64,000 nt of DNA from CAIUMH01 sp963758555 (GCA_963758555.1 CAVWVW010000003.1:1612001-1676000); one strand, 5' to 3'; numbered from the stretch's first letter, positions 19,499 through 28,911 are shown. The notes: a model not told the origin generated them from the sequence alone. Made by a program: numbers and translations.

Positions 19499-19638
19499 GA
19501 TCCCCCATTTCGACGTCACCGTCGATTCTAGGTCGGAGGGATCACCCTTCCATCTCGAAGAGATCCATACCTAGTCGGCGTCTAAATCCTCTGACTGCCC
19601 GACGCGCCTGGACGCGATCGTGGCGAGCCCTCGATGGC

Positions 19639-19992
19639 TCAGTACTCCTCGCGGAAGTTGCCGATGAACGTCAGGCGGTTCCCGTCAGGGTCGACGATCG
19701 ATGAGAGGGTCACGCCCTTGTTCACCTCGTCGATCGAACTCGGCTGGAGCCCTCGCTGCTCGAGCCCCGCCACGTGCGCGGCCAAGTCCTCGACCGAGAA
19801 GTTCACGAGGCCCGACCCCGCACGCTCGGGGTCCAAGAACACCTGGAGCCACGCCGACTCGGTGAGCTGCCACTCGACCAAGGTGCCCATGGGCCGATTG
19901 CGCGGCGGTGCGCCAAGCAGCGATTGGTAGAAGGCACTCGAGCGGGCCACGTCGCTGACCGGCACCACAGCTAGGACTCGATCGATCGCCAT
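19639..19992 (-). CDS. Single-domain VOC/glyoxalase-like protein
   Basis: This 117-aa protein has one vicinal-oxygen-chelate module with the usual beta-alpha-beta-beta-beta order: VLAVVPVSDVARSSAFYQSLLG at the N-terminus and SSIVDPDGNRLTFIGNF at the C-terminus. Similar proteins include bleomycin-resistance-type and glyoxalase I-like enzymes. The ATG follows GGGAGGCGCGCG. The gene stands alone. Confidence 0.8.
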   Translation of the reverse strand: MAIDRVLAVVPVSDVARSSAFYQSLLGAPPRNRPMGTLVEWQLTESAWLQVFLDPERAGSGLVNFSVEDLAAHVAGLEQRGLQPSSIDEVNKGVTLSSIVDPDGNRLTFIGNFREEY

Positions 19993-20107
19993 CGCGCGCC
20001 TCCCTGCCTCGTCGTAGAGATCGAAGGTGCTCTACCCAGCGAGCAGCACATCACGCACGCTTCTTGGAGAAGACCGAGACAGAGCGGCGCTCGCCACCCG
20101 CGAAGCC

Positions 20108-20254
20108 TCAGCGAGGCGAGGTGTGCTTCGCTCGCACGACAGCACGCTGGTGCGCACGTGGCGAGCCGGTCTCACACGAGAGCTTGAGCAGGACCGGCAC
20201 CAGTGCCGCCGAGGCGACGAGCATGGTGACCAGGACCTCGATGGGATGCTCCAT
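20108..20254 (-). CDS. Possible 48-aa single-pass membrane microprotein
   Basis: A short open frame starts at ATG 20254 with AAGGAG 6 nt upstream, a much better initiation signal than the open frame above it. It encodes a short N-terminus (MEHPIE), one hydrophobic helix (about residues 7-23, VLVTMLVASAALVPVLL) and a basic tail. This is the topology of regulatory or accessory membrane microproteins. I recognise no family. It lies in an otherwise empty 350-bp gap. Confidence 0.4.
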   Translation of the reverse strand: MEHPIEVLVTMLVASAALVPVLLKLSCETGSPRAHQRAVVRAKHTSPR

Positions 20255-20345
20255 GATCGTCTCCTTGGGGGTGAAGGTCGGGCCTTTCGCTCTCCATGGT
20301 GCAGGGGTCCCATGAACGCTCGGTGAAGGGAGGCTAAGAATCTCG

Positions 20346-21185
20346 TCAACTCGCCGCAACGGCGTCGCCGAAGCGGAAGCTCGACGAGCTCAGCGAGTCC
20401 CAGAAGTCGTCCTGGTGGTAGAAGCGCGTCGCTCGCTCGTGCTCGGCGGCGCCCACCGCCACGAACAGCGGGGCGAGGTGATCTTCCGCCGGATGGCTCG
20501 CCCGGGCCGACGGAGCCTGCTCCCAGCGCCGGAGCAGCTCGGTGCGCTCCTCGGGGCTCACGTCGACCAGCGCATGGGTGAGCCACTCATCGAACGCCCC
20601 CGAGGCGACGCTGCCGCTCGGTCCGAAGTCAGCCAGGTTGTGATAGCTGAAGCCGCTGGCGAAGACCAGGACGTTCTCTCCCCTGAGGGGAGCCAGCGCC
20701 CGACCAGCCGCCAGGTGCTCGTCCACGTCGTAGCCCACCTTGAGCGAGAGCTGCACGATCGGGACGTCGGCATCTGGGTACATCACGAACAGGGGGGCGA
20801 AGACCCCGTGGTCGAAGCCCCGCTGGTCGTCGAAGCGCACCGAGATGCCGGCGCTCGCCAGGAGCTCGCCCGCTCGCCGGGCCAGCTCGGGAGAGCCAGG
20901 GGCGGGGTACTCGATCTCATAGGTCTCGGGCGGGAAGCCGCCGTAGTCGTAGAGCATCGGGGGCATGGGGCTCGTCTGGAGGGTGAACTCGCGCTCCTCC
21001 CAGTGCCCTGAGATGACGAGGATCGCGCTCGGCGTCTCGGCCAGCTGGCCCGGGATCGACTGGAGCGATTCTTCGAGCGGCGTCCAGTCGCCCGGCAGCA
21101 GATCCTTGATCCACGGCCACGGTCCGCCGCCATGCGACGCGAAGTACGTCGGGGTCAGACCGGGTGGCGTCACGGCGTCGCTCAC
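20346..21185 (-). CDS. LigB/DODA-type extradiol dioxygenase
   Basis: This 279-aa protein is of the class III extradiol (DODA-like, 4,5-DOPA-type) dioxygenase family, which uses non-heme Fe(II) or Zn(II). The recognisable parts are YFASHGGGPWPW at the N-terminus, ILVISGHWEE, FDHGVFAPLFVMYPDADVP and VFASGFSYHNL, supplying the conserved histidines. The GTG start at 21185 overlaps the stop of the hemerythrin-like gene in a GTGA arrangement, so the two are translationally coupled. The substrate, presumably a catecholic compound, is not identifiable. Confidence 0.85.
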   Translation of the reverse strand: MSDAVTPPGLTPTYFASHGGGPWPWIKDLLPGDWTPLEESLQSIPGQLAETPSAILVISGHWEEREFTLQTSPMPPMLYDYGGFPPETYEIEYPAPGSPELARRAGELLASAGISVRFDDQRGFDHGVFAPLFVMYPDADVPIVQLSLKVGYDVDEHLAAGRALAPLRGENVLVFASGFSYHNLADFGPSGSVASGAFDEWLTHALVDVSPEERTELLRRWEQAPSARASHPAEDHLAPLFVAVGAAEHERATRFYHQDDFWDSLSSSSFRFGDAVAAS

Positions 21186-21784
21186 CGAAGCGCTGCTTCT
21201 CGCTGCGACTCGAACGTGGGCGTCAGCTGGACGTCGATGAGCTCGACCAGCGGCGGAGGGAGGACGCCACGGACGATGGCCACCTGCTCCTCGGGCCCGG
21301 CGAAGAAGATCCATGGGAGGAAGAACCCTCGCTCACGATCGGACATCTCGACCAGCTGGCGCTGACCGAAGGCAGCCATCTCCTCAGACGACATCACCTC
21401 TTGGATGAGCGGGAAGATGGTCTCCTCCTCGTCGTCGAGGTGCACGCCCATGGCGGAGGCCAGCAGGCCTGAGACCTCGGGATCCACGCCGAGGGCTCCC
21501 TCGGGACCGCCGAGCTCGTCGATGAGTGCGGCGACCTCGCGGTGCTGGGCCTCCATCCGCTCGAGATCCTCAGCCGCGCCCGCGTCCGAACGGTCGGCCA
21601 GCAGCGGCCAGAGTCGGACGTCTTCGGTCTCATGGTGGTGGTGGAGCGCTTCGCTCAGCTGACCCCAGTAGCCGAGGGCCGCATCGGACGGCTCCTTCGC
21701 CGGCAGCGCTGCGAAGGCAGCCAGGTCTCGCCGGATCGCTCCGTGGATGAGGTAGACGATCGTCAGATCTGCCAGGTCGTCCAT
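21182..21784 (-). CDS. Hemerythrin-like HHE domain protein
   Basis: This 200-aa helical protein carries the HHE cation-binding pattern: VYLIHGAIRRDL in helix 1, LHHHHETEDVRLWPLL in helix 2, RMEAQHREVAALID in helix 3 and VHLDDEEETIFPLI in helix 4. Such proteins bind a diiron site and sense or handle O2, NO or iron. Its stop overlaps the start of the dioxygenase gene, so the pair may work together, for example in iron or oxygen handling; that link is inferred. The ATG follows AAGGGAACC. Confidence 0.85.
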   Translation of the reverse strand: MDDLADLTIVYLIHGAIRRDLAAFAALPAKEPSDAALGYWGQLSEALHHHHETEDVRLWPLLADRSDAGAAEDLERMEAQHREVAALIDELGGPEGALGVDPEVSGLLASAMGVHLDDEEETIFPLIQEVMSSEEMAAFGQRQLVEMSDRERGFFLPWIFFAGPEEQVAIVRGVLPPPLVELIDVQLTPTFESQREAALR

Positions 21785-21846
21785 CGCGGTTCCCTTCGTT
21801 TGCTTGGCTCTAGGTATACCAAGCGACGAGAACCCACGGCCCTGGC

Positions 21847-22737
21847 TCAGGTGGCGAAGTAGTGCCCCGCGTCGAGATCGGCGAGGAGACCGGGGTGCGT
21901 GGGCTCCCAGCCGAGGAGCTCTCGGGTCCGCACGTTCGACGTGGGGTTGTCGAGCTGCACGAGCATCCCGAGGAACCCGAAGTGCGCATCAGCCTCGCTC
22001 GCCTCGATGCCGCGCACCGGCACGCCCAGGTGCTCGCCGATCGAGGTGGCGATGGCCTTGAAGGCAATGCCCTCATCACCCACGCCGTGCAGGCGCGTCC
22101 CGGCGGGCGCCTTCTCGATCGCCAGGCGATAGAGCGAGGCAGCGTCCAGGACGTGGACCGCGGGCCAGCGGTTGGATCCCTCGCCCACGTACGCAGCGAA
22201 GCCCTGCTGGCGAGCGATGTCGATGAGACGGGGCACGAAGCCGTGGTCACCCGGACCGTGGACCGAAGGTGACAACCGCACGACCGACGAGCGCACGCCG
22301 CGCTCGGCCAGGGCGATCGTCGCCAGGTCGGACGCCACGCGAGGGAGGCCCTCCTCGAGGACGTCGGCTTCGGTGCCGACCCGACCGAGCAGGGCGAGGG
22401 TCAACGTGCCCGACGCGATGGTGAAGGCCTTGTCGGTCCCTTCGAGCACGTCGCCCATCGCAGCGATAGCGCGCTGGTCTTGAGCAGCGGCTGCCGCCAT
22501 GTCGGTGAAATCGTGGTTGTAGGCGAGGTGGATGACGGCGTCGGCGTGCTCTGCTCCCTCCGCCAAGCTGCCGAGATCGTCGAGATCGCCGCGATGGACC
22601 TCGACGCCACGAGCCTCGAGGGCGTCGGCGGCGGCCCGTGAGCGAGCGAGACCGAGGACCTGATGGCCTGCTCCGAGAAGCTCGGCCGTGGTGGCCGAGC
22701 CGATGAAGCCCGATGCCCCTGTGATGAAGACCTTCAT
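21847..22737 (-). CDS. NAD-dependent epimerase/dehydratase-like extended SDR
   Basis: This 296-aa extended SDR begins MKVFITGASGFIGSATTAELL with the TGxxGxxG nucleotide-binding motif. It continues with AVIHLAYNHDF and a C-terminal DNPTSNVRTRELLGWEP typical of this subgroup. The usual YxxxK catalytic pair is not evident where expected, as in several members of this reductase-like subgroup, so activity is uncertain. GGAGG precedes the ATG by 7 nt. It diverges from a TetR gene across a short operator-like region, and the TetR probably controls it. Confidence 0.8.
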   Translation of the reverse strand: MKVFITGASGFIGSATTAELLGAGHQVLGLARSRAAADALEARGVEVHRGDLDDLGSLAEGAEHADAVIHLAYNHDFTDMAAAAAQDQRAIAAMGDVLEGTDKAFTIASGTLTLALLGRVGTEADVLEEGLPRVASDLATIALAERGVRSSVVRLSPSVHGPGDHGFVPRLIDIARQQGFAAYVGEGSNRWPAVHVLDAASLYRLAIEKAPAGTRLHGVGDEGIAFKAIATSIGEHLGVPVRGIEASEADAHFGFLGMLVQLDNPTSNVRTRELLGWEPTHPGLLADLDAGHYFAT

Positions 22738-22756
22738 GCGTGAACCTCCGTGAGTC

Positions 22757-22807
22757 ATGTCATGTTCTGTCATCACCCTAGCACCATCATGTCAGTCTCT
22801 GTCATCA
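22757..22807. promoter_or_regulatory. Two 19-bp direct repeats, probable TetR operator
   Basis: In the 84-bp divergent gap, a 19-bp element beginning ATGTCA and ending TCTGTCATCA occurs at 22757-22775 and again at 22789-22807, matching at 16 of 19 positions and spaced 32 bp, three helical turns. This is a good candidate site for the adjacent TetR acting on both divergent genes. Confidence 0.6.
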
Positions 22808-22821
22808 AGTACGATGTTCCC

Positions 22822-23388
22822 GTGGGACGCTGGGAGCCAGACGCGAAGGGCAGGCTGGAGCAGGCAGCCCTCGAGCTCTACGTCGAGCACGGCTTCGACC
22901 AGACCACGGTGGCCGACATCGCCACGCGCGCGGGGCTCACCGAACGCACCTTCTTCCGCTACTTCTCCGACAAGCGCGAGGTCCTCTTCTCGGGGGCCGG
23001 CGCACTCCAAGAGCTGCTCGTCGCTGCGGTCACCGACGCCCCGGCGCAGCTCGCACCGCTCGACGCCGTCGCCGGCGCACTCGAGCAGGCGGCCGTGTTC
23101 TTGGGCGCTCGCCACGAGCTGGCCCACCAGCGCCAAGCCATCATCGTCGCCACTCCGGAGCTCCACGAGCGCGAGCTCATCAAGATGGCGACGCTGGCGT
23201 CAGCCATCGCTCAGGCGCTGCGCGAGAAGGGCGTGCGCGAGCCCGCCGCCAGCCTCACTGCCGAGTCCGGCATCGCAGTCTTCAAGATCGCCTTCGGCCG
23301 ATGGGTCGATGGCACAGGTGCCACCGAGCTCTCGGACGAGATGCACGAGTCGTTCCTCGAGCTCAAAGCGGTGACCTCAGGCTCCTGA
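22822..23388 (+). CDS. TetR-family transcriptional regulator
   Basis: This 188-aa regulator begins VGRWEPDAKGRLEQAALEL, the characteristic opening of a common actinobacterial TetR subgroup, with the HTH in TVADIATRAGLTERTFFRYFSDK (about residues 30-52). The GTG at 22822 is preferred over the ATG at 22789, which would place the second operator-like repeat inside the coding region. It probably represses the divergent epimerase gene and itself. The effector is unknown. Confidence 0.85.
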   Translation: MGRWEPDAKGRLEQAALELYVEHGFDQTTVADIATRAGLTERTFFRYFSDKREVLFSGAGALQELLVAAVTDAPAQLAPLDAVAGALEQAAVFLGARHELAHQRQAIIVATPELHERELIKMATLASAIAQALREKGVREPAASLTAESGIAVFKIAFGRWVDGTGATELSDEMHESFLELKAVTSGS

Positions 23389-23403
23389 GGACGAGTCGCT
23401 CCC

Positions 23404-24810
23404 TCAGCGCTCGAGCACGTCACGCGGCGGGTTGGTGATCCAGATGCCGGCGAGGACGCCACCGAGCGCGCACGCCGCACCCGAGAGCAGGACCGCGGAG
23501 CGGAACCCTTGGGAGAACTCCTCGGGGTGCAGGTAGCTCTGGCCGGTGATCCCGACCACGCCGGGCAGGACGGCGACCGCCATCAAGCCCCCGATGCGAG
23601 CCACGGAGTTGTTGACCGCCGAGGCCAAGCCCGCGTGCTCGCCGGGCAGCGCGCCCAGCGCCGTGGCGGTGAGCGGGGCGACCGTGACGGCGAGCCCGGC
23701 TCCGAAGACCACCACGGCCGGGAGGACCCCGGTGAGATAGGAGCTGTCCGTGGTGGTCTTGACCAAGAGGGCGAGACCAGCCCCGACGATCACAGGCCCC
23801 ACCCCCATCTGGAGCCGAGGACCGAGCCGCGTCGCCAGCTGGCCCGAGCGAGCGGAGAAGACCAGCATGATCAGCGTCAGGGGCAGCAGCGCGAGGCCCG
23901 ACTCGAGAGGTGAGTAGCCGTCGACCACCTGGAGCTGGATCGGCAGCAGGAACAGCGCGCCACCCAGTGCGCCGTAGACGATGAAGGTGACCACGTTGGT
24001 CACCGAGAACTGTCGGACCCGGAAGACCGAGAGCGGCAGCATGGGGGCTCGGGAGCGCTGCTCGACGAGGACAAAGCCCGCGCTGGCGACCACACCGACG
24101 ACGAGCGTGACGACGACCGAGGGCTTGGACCAGCCGACTCCTGGACCTTCGATCAGGCCGTAGGTGATCCCGCCAAGGCCGAGGAACACCAGCAACGCGC
24201 CAAGGACATCGATGTGGTGGCTGGCCTTCGGATCACTCGACTCGGGGACGTGGCGCACCGAGGCCAAGAGCACGACGACCCCGATCGGCACGTTGATGAG
24301 GAAGATGTAACGCCAGGAGGCCACGGCGATCAGGTAGCCACCGAGCAGGGGACCAGCCGCGTTCGCCACGCCACCCAAGCCAGACCACAGGCCAATGGCT
24401 CTCCCCCGGTCTTCACGGCGGAAGGAGGCCTGGATGATCGCCAGGCTGCCTGGTGTCAGCAGCGCCGCGCCGACGCCCTGGAGGATGCGAGTGGCGATGA
24501 GCATCGTGACCCCGGTGGCCAGGGCGCAGGCCGCCGAGGCGATCGTGAACCAGATCACCCCGATCAGGAAGATGCGCCGTCGACCGAACTGGTCACCAAG
24601 CGCGCCGCCCAGGATCAGCAGCGACGAGAGCGCCAAGGCGTAGCCGGTGACCACCCATTGGAGGGATCCGAGGGTGGCGCCGTACTGGCGCCCGATGGTG
24701 GGCAGGGCGATCCCCACCACCGTCGAGTCGATAGCCGCCATGCCCGAACCGATGACCGTGGCGGCGATGACCCATCGGCCCGCGGAGCTCTTGACCTGGA
24801 GCGAGGACAT
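23404..24810 (-). CDS. MFS exporter, DHA2 family
   Basis: This 468-aa, 14-helix exporter shows AAIDSTVVGIALPTIG in helix 1, LQWVVTGYALALSSLLILGGALGDQFGRRR at motif A and RILQGVGAALLTPGSLAIIQASF. The ATG at 24810 is chosen because the sequence resembles the family from there; the frame continues open to 25044 with low-complexity translation. It converges with the TetR at 22822, 15 bp away. Similar proteins export antibiotics or dyes, but no substrate can be assigned. Confidence 0.85.
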   Translation of the reverse strand: MSSLQVKSSAGRWVIAATVIGSGMAAIDSTVVGIALPTIGRQYGATLGSLQWVVTGYALALSSLLILGGALGDQFGRRRIFLIGVIWFTIASAACALATGVTMLIATRILQGVGAALLTPGSLAIIQASFRREDRGRAIGLWSGLGGVANAAGPLLGGYLIAVASWRYIFLINVPIGVVVLLASVRHVPESSDPKASHHIDVLGALLVFLGLGGITYGLIEGPGVGWSKPSVVVTLVVGVVASAGFVLVEQRSRAPMLPLSVFRVRQFSVTNVVTFIVYGALGGALFLLPIQLQVVDGYSPLESGLALLPLTLIMLVFSARSGQLATRLGPRLQMGVGPVIVGAGLALLVKTTTDSSYLTGVLPAVVVFGAGLAVTVAPLTATALGALPGEHAGLASAVNNSVARIGGLMAVAVLPGVVGITGQSYLHPEEFSQGFRSAVLLSGAACALGGVLAGIWITNPPRDVLER

Positions 24811-25230
24811 CAGCGCTGCCGCTCGCTCACGAGTCGCGCCTGTGGCCCCCGCTCCCTCACAGCGCTCCAAGCCAACCGACAGGCGCGCTCCGCGTGGTGC
24901 CGAGCAGCGCTCCAGAGCTGCGCACGCTTCTTGTCGACGGGCTGGACGCCAACTACGACGTCGCCGTGGGAAGCGGGCTTGGAAGGGAGCTCTCGGTCGT
25001 GGTCGCTCTCGTGAGGCGTAGCGCCGAGAGCGAGGTGACAACAAGCGAAAGCCACACCGTCAGGGTTCGCCGGACCACACGGTTCACCAACCGAAACCTA
25101 CTTTCAGGCCACCGCTCGCGCCGTGAGTGCCACCGGGTCGACCCCGACCGGGCCGCGCCCAGACCTTCATCGGCGCTCGTGGCTACATTGCCCAGAGAGG
25201 TTGTGATCGAGCGCAAGGAGCTGATGCGCC
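24811..25230. other. 420-bp intergenic region with one promoter-like box
   Basis: No open frame here has convincing protein character. The only signal I see is TACATT at 25184-25189, a plausible -10 box for the gene at 25231, which also has an AAGGAG ribosome-binding site. Confidence 0.5.
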
Positions 25231-25770
25231 ATGGAAGCGAAGAATCTCGCCAAGCTCTACGACTTGGACACCCTCGCATGGCAGGACGTGATCGCCAGGC
25301 TGGATCGGGGCATCAGTCAGGCTCCGGGATCCGGAGGACCCGATCGGCACACCTCCTGGCTCGCCACGATCAATCTCGACGGCAGTCCCCACGTGACCGG
25401 CGTCGGTGCGCTCTTCGTCGAGGGCGCCTTCTGGTTCGAGACGGGAGCGACCACGCGCAAGGGTCGCAACCTCGACCGTGACCCGCGTTGCAGCTTGAGC
25501 GTGGCAACTGTCGAGTACGACCTCACCGTCGAAGGCCGAGCGTCGAAGGTGACCGACAGAGCCCGCGTCGCCACGATGGCAGCAGCGTGGCGCGCCCAAG
25601 GGTGGCCGGCGGAGATCGACAGCTCGGGTCTCGCCTTGACCGCCGAGTACAGCGCCCCCTCCGCCGGGCCTCCCCCTTGGTCGATCTACCGGATCGAGAT
25701 CGAAGCAGCGACCGCCCTGCAGACCGTGGCCCCAGGTGGCGCGACTCGCTGGCGCTTCAACGCTCCCTGA
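25231..25770 (+). CDS. Pyridoxamine-5-phosphate-oxidase-like split-barrel protein (PPOX family)
   Basis: This 179-aa protein matches the F420- or FMN-binding split-barrel family. It has the strand HTSWLATINLDGSPHVTGVGALFVEGAFWFETG, then ATTRKGRNLDRDPRCSLSV, the characteristic turn-and-helix that binds the cofactor phosphate. Actinobacterial relatives include F420-dependent quinone or biliverdin reductases. The ATG follows AAGGAG. It stands between divergent and convergent MFS genes and has no obvious partner. Confidence 0.8.
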   Translation: MEAKNLAKLYDLDTLAWQDVIARLDRGISQAPGSGGPDRHTSWLATINLDGSPHVTGVGALFVEGAFWFETGATTRKGRNLDRDPRCSLSVATVEYDLTVEGRASKVTDRARVATMAAAWRAQGWPAEIDSSGLALTAEYSAPSAGPPPWSIYRIEIEAATALQTVAPGGATRWRFNAP

Positions 25771-25805
25771 TCCAGCGGCCGGCAGCCAGCACGGGATCTG
25801 ACGCT

Positions 25806-27405
25806 CTAGACCGAGACCACCGGCTCTTCGACGGGCTGGATCTCGTCGCTCGCCGCGCCACCTTTGGGGCGCACCAGCGGACCCAGCGCTGCACCCACAA
25901 GGGCGACGGAGCCGGCCACGAACATCGTCGTGTGCAGGCCGGTCATGAACGCGGCGTGGCTTCCCTGGGTGATCGCTGCGGCGATCCGGGCCGACGTCCC
26001 TCCCGGGATCGGCGCCAGCCCTTGGGAGACCGTGGTGCCCTGCTTGGCCAGCTGGTGAGCGAGCCCAGCGGGCACACCGCTCGTCGTCAGATCCGAGTGC
26101 AGCACCCGAGCAACTGAGGTGAAGAGGATCGAGCCGCAGATGGCCGTGCCGAGCACGCCACCGAGCTGGATGGCGGTCGTCTGGATCCCGCCCGCGACAC
26201 CAGCTTCGTCCTCTGAGACCTCGCCCACGATCGAGTCGGTGGCGGCGGTCACGACGAAGCCGATGCCGAGGCCGATCAAGATGAACTCGGGCCACAGGTG
26301 GGCATACGACGAGTCTGCTTGGAGCGTGGTCAACGCGAAGAGCGCCACCGAGGTGACCAAGAGGCCGACGGTGATCGGCACCCAGGCTCCGAACCTCTCG
26401 ACCATGCGAGACCCGATCGGCCCCGAGAAGGCGAAGGTGATCGTGAGCGGCATCAGTCGGAACCCCGCTGCGATCGGGCTGTAGCCGTGGACGCTCTGGA
26501 GGTAGAGCGAGATGAAGAACAGGACGCCGAAGAGGGCGAAGAAGTTGAGCAGCACGATGACCGTGCTGGCGGACACCGCCCTGATGCGGAAGATCTCCAT
26601 CGGCACCATGGGTGCCTTCACGCGGTTCTCGATGACCACGAAGACCACCAGCAAGAGCAGCCCGACACCGACCAGGAGCCACGTCGAGGTGGCTCCCCAG
26701 CCCCAGCTCTGCGCTTTGACGAGCCCGTAGACGATCGCAGAGAGGCCGGCAGCCAACGTGATGACGCCGGGGATGTCGAAGCGCTCGATGACCGACTCGC
26801 GCGACTCCTTGAGCACCAGCATGCCGATGATCAGCGTGGCGATGCCGACCGGGATGTTGAGGAAGAACACCGCTCGCCATGAGTAGTGCTGCACCAAGAT
26901 GCCGCCGATGACGGGACCGGCCGCCGTCGCCGCTGCTGAGGCGCTGACCCAGAGGCCGACCGCTCGATTGAGCGCGTCGCCGGGGAACGCCGCCTTCAGC
27001 AGCGCCAGCGTGTTCGGCATGATCAGAGCTCCGAAGAGTCCTTGGACGCATCGCAGACCGATGACGGCGTAGATGTCCCCGGCGAAGCCGATCGCTAGCG
27101 AGCTCGAGCGCGAAGCCGACGACACCGATCAGGAACATCTTTCGCCGCCCGTAGCGGTCGCCGAGCTTGCCGCCCAAGATCAGCGTGACGGCGATCACCA
27201 GGAGGTAGGAGTTCGTCACCCACTGCAGGTTGGCGAGCGAGGCGTGGAAGTCGCGACCGATGTAGGGGTTGGCGACAGCGACGACCGAGCCATCGATGCC
27301 GACCATGATGACGCCGAGCGCCACCGTGATCAGTGTCCACCAGGAGTTGTCGAGCAGCGTGCTCGTGGTGGGCTTGGTAGGCGTGGGGGACGCCGGGTCA
27401 GCCAT
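25806..27405 (-). CDS. MFS exporter, DHA2 family (apparent frameshift)
   Basis: Two frames together form a transporter of about 532 aa. The N-terminal frame from ATG 27405 carries MVGIDGSVVAVANPYIG and LQWVTNSYLLVIAVTLILGGKLGDRYGRRK. The second carries RCVQGLFGALIMPNTLALL and the remaining helices to 25806. The break near 27100 is repaired by removing one base from GCGCTCGAGC, giving GFALSSLAIGFAG. AGGAAGG precedes the ATG. It diverges from a TetR gene whose palindromic operators lie in between. Probably an efflux pump that is intact in the real genome. Confidence 0.8.
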
Positions 27406-27435
27406 CTCGCTGCCTTCCTCATTCATGTCGTAGGA

Positions 27436-27477
27436 TGCCATTATGGCAGAAGATGACATAATGGCTCAAGTAGCCAT
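27436..27477. promoter_or_regulatory. Two palindromes in MFS-TetR divergent gap
   Basis: TGCCAT-T-ATGGCA at 27436-27448 is a perfect 13-bp palindrome. ATGGCT-N5-AGCCAT at 27461-27477 is a second inverted repeat sharing the ATGGC core. Their centres are about 27 bp apart. They fit an operator for the TetR at 27529 acting on the divergent pump. Confidence 0.6.
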
Positions 27478-27528
27478 CGTAGGGGCGTCTGAGACGTCCC
27501 GAAGCGCGAGACGCCACGAGGAGGTGCC

Positions 27529-28130
27529 ATGTCGAGTGGCCTGAGCGAGCGCACCAGAGAGCGGACTCGTCGAGAGATCGCCGACGCGGCCGGCCAGCTC
27601 TTCATCGAGAAGGGCTACGCGGCCACCACCGTCAAGGACATCGCCGAGGCGGCGGACGTGTCGTCTCGCACCTTCTTCCGCTACTTCCCGAGCAAAGAAG
27701 ACGTCGTCACCGACTTGGCCAGCAGCACCATGGACGCCACGATCGATCTGCTGGGCCAGCACGACAAAGGCGACAGCCTGCTCTCTGCGCTCAAGGTCGT
27801 CCTCCACGCCACCTTGGCCCGCGTCGCCGACGACCCCGAGCCGGCGAGGAAGTTCCAGTTCCTGCTCCGAGACACGCCTGAGCTCCGGGGACGCTGGCTC
27901 GAAGAGCAGCGCCGCAACAGGGATCGCTTGGCCGAGCGCGCTGGCCCCTTGGTTCACCAAGCGCTCGAACCCGATGGCCGCGGAGCTGGCCGCTGGCGCA
28001 GCCTTGCTGGCCCTCGACGTCGCCGTCCTCGAGTGGGCGCAACCATGACACCTCGGCCGACCCCACGCGTCTGCTCGATCAGGCCTTGGGTGTCATCGGG
28101 AGCGATCAGCTCTTCTTGATGAAGCGCTGA
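27529..28130 (+). CDS. TetR-family transcriptional regulator (two apparent frameshifts)
   Basis: The first frame encodes the HTH (TVKDIAEAADVSSRTFFRYFPSKEDVV) and most of the ligand domain. Homology then jumps frame near 27970 (into MAAELAAGAALLALDVAVLEW) and again near 28050 (into HDTSADPTRLLDQALGVIG), ending at 28130. Removing one C from each of two C runs gives exactly 200 codons, a standard TetR length, so sequence error is likely. It should repress the divergent MFS gene. Confidence 0.8.
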
Positions 28131-28137
28131 TCGCCGT

Positions 28138-28911
28138 TCAGCGCAGCGCCCGTGCCCGATGGATCCTCGTCGTGGCGAGGCCGCCGAGGCCCACGAGCGC
28201 GACCACGACCCCCATCCACGGCGAGGCGGTGACCCCGAGGACGAGGCCCGCGACCAAGAGCACGCCGGCGAGCACGAGCCGCATCGGTCGATCGAGGCCG
28301 TCGAGGTGACCGAGGAGCCTTCGAAGCGCCATCGGTGAGCGTGCTCGTGCGCCGACGAAGACACCGAGGCCGCGCACGAAGCCGAACACGCAGCCCGCCG
28401 TCAAGGCGAAGGGCCACGATCCGCTGAGCGAGGCCAGGGCCACCGTGGCGAAGACGCCAGCGGTCATCACGTAGGTGGTGACACCCGCTCCGATCTGCCA
28501 GCCGAAGCCGAGCCCGTAGAACCACCCTCGGTACTGATCGAGCCATCGCTCGTTGACCTGGCGGCGAAGCACCGGCATCTGGATCCCGAAGATCCCAAAG
28601 TCGGCCAGTGACGCGCCGAGGGCGGCCACGCTGGCCAGGGCGAGGGCCACCTCGATGCTGGGACCGAGAGCGTGGACCACCACCGCCAAGACGGCGATCC
28701 CGACGCCGAACGTCGCTCCCCCGAGGATCGCACCGACGAGGAACCACGAGGCCGTCAGCCCGTAGCGATGCTTCCTGCCCTTCTCGGCGAAGGGATTGAT
28801 GCTGGTGAGCATCGAGAGGCCGCAGGGCGACCAGATCCCCCGGACCGCGCTCAGCACGGCCACGATGAGCGCTACGACCTCCAACAGGTCGTTCTGCCAC
28901 CCTGTGGGCAC
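28138..28911 (-). CDS. MauF/CcdA-like polytopic membrane protein
   Basis: This 257-aa protein has six or more hydrophobic helices. It contains RGIWSPCGLSMLTSINPF after the first helix, a pattern shared with MauF and related CcdA/DsbD-type membrane proteins that move electrons or assist disulfide formation during methylamine dehydrogenase maturation. Only one of the usual two redox cysteines is evident. The GTG at 28911 is preferred to one at 28929 because GGAGG lies 8 nt upstream. It diverges from the MauD-like gene 64 bp away, so the two may share control. The MauF assignment rests on topology and context. Confidence 0.6.
   Translation of the reverse strand: MPTGWQNDLLEVVALIVAVLSAVRGIWSPCGLSMLTSINPFAEKGRKHRYGLTASWFLVGAILGGATFGVGIAVLAVVVHALGPSIEVALALASVAALGASLADFGIFGIQMPVLRRQVNERWLDQYRGWFYGLGFGWQIGAGVTTYVMTAGVFATVALASLSGSWPFALTAGCVFGFVRGLGVFVGARARSPMALRRLLGHLDGLDRPMRLVLAGVLLVAGLVLGVTASPWMGVVVALVGLGGLATTRIHRARALR

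Noticed and set aside
18113..19531. A 472-aa plus-strand frame over the P450
   Set aside because: It is the antisense shadow of a P450 with a complete heme loop.
24894..25481. 195-aa plus-strand frame in the 24.8-25.5 kb gap
   Set aside because: It lacks a ribosome-binding site and family resemblance, and overlaps the PPOX gene in another frame.
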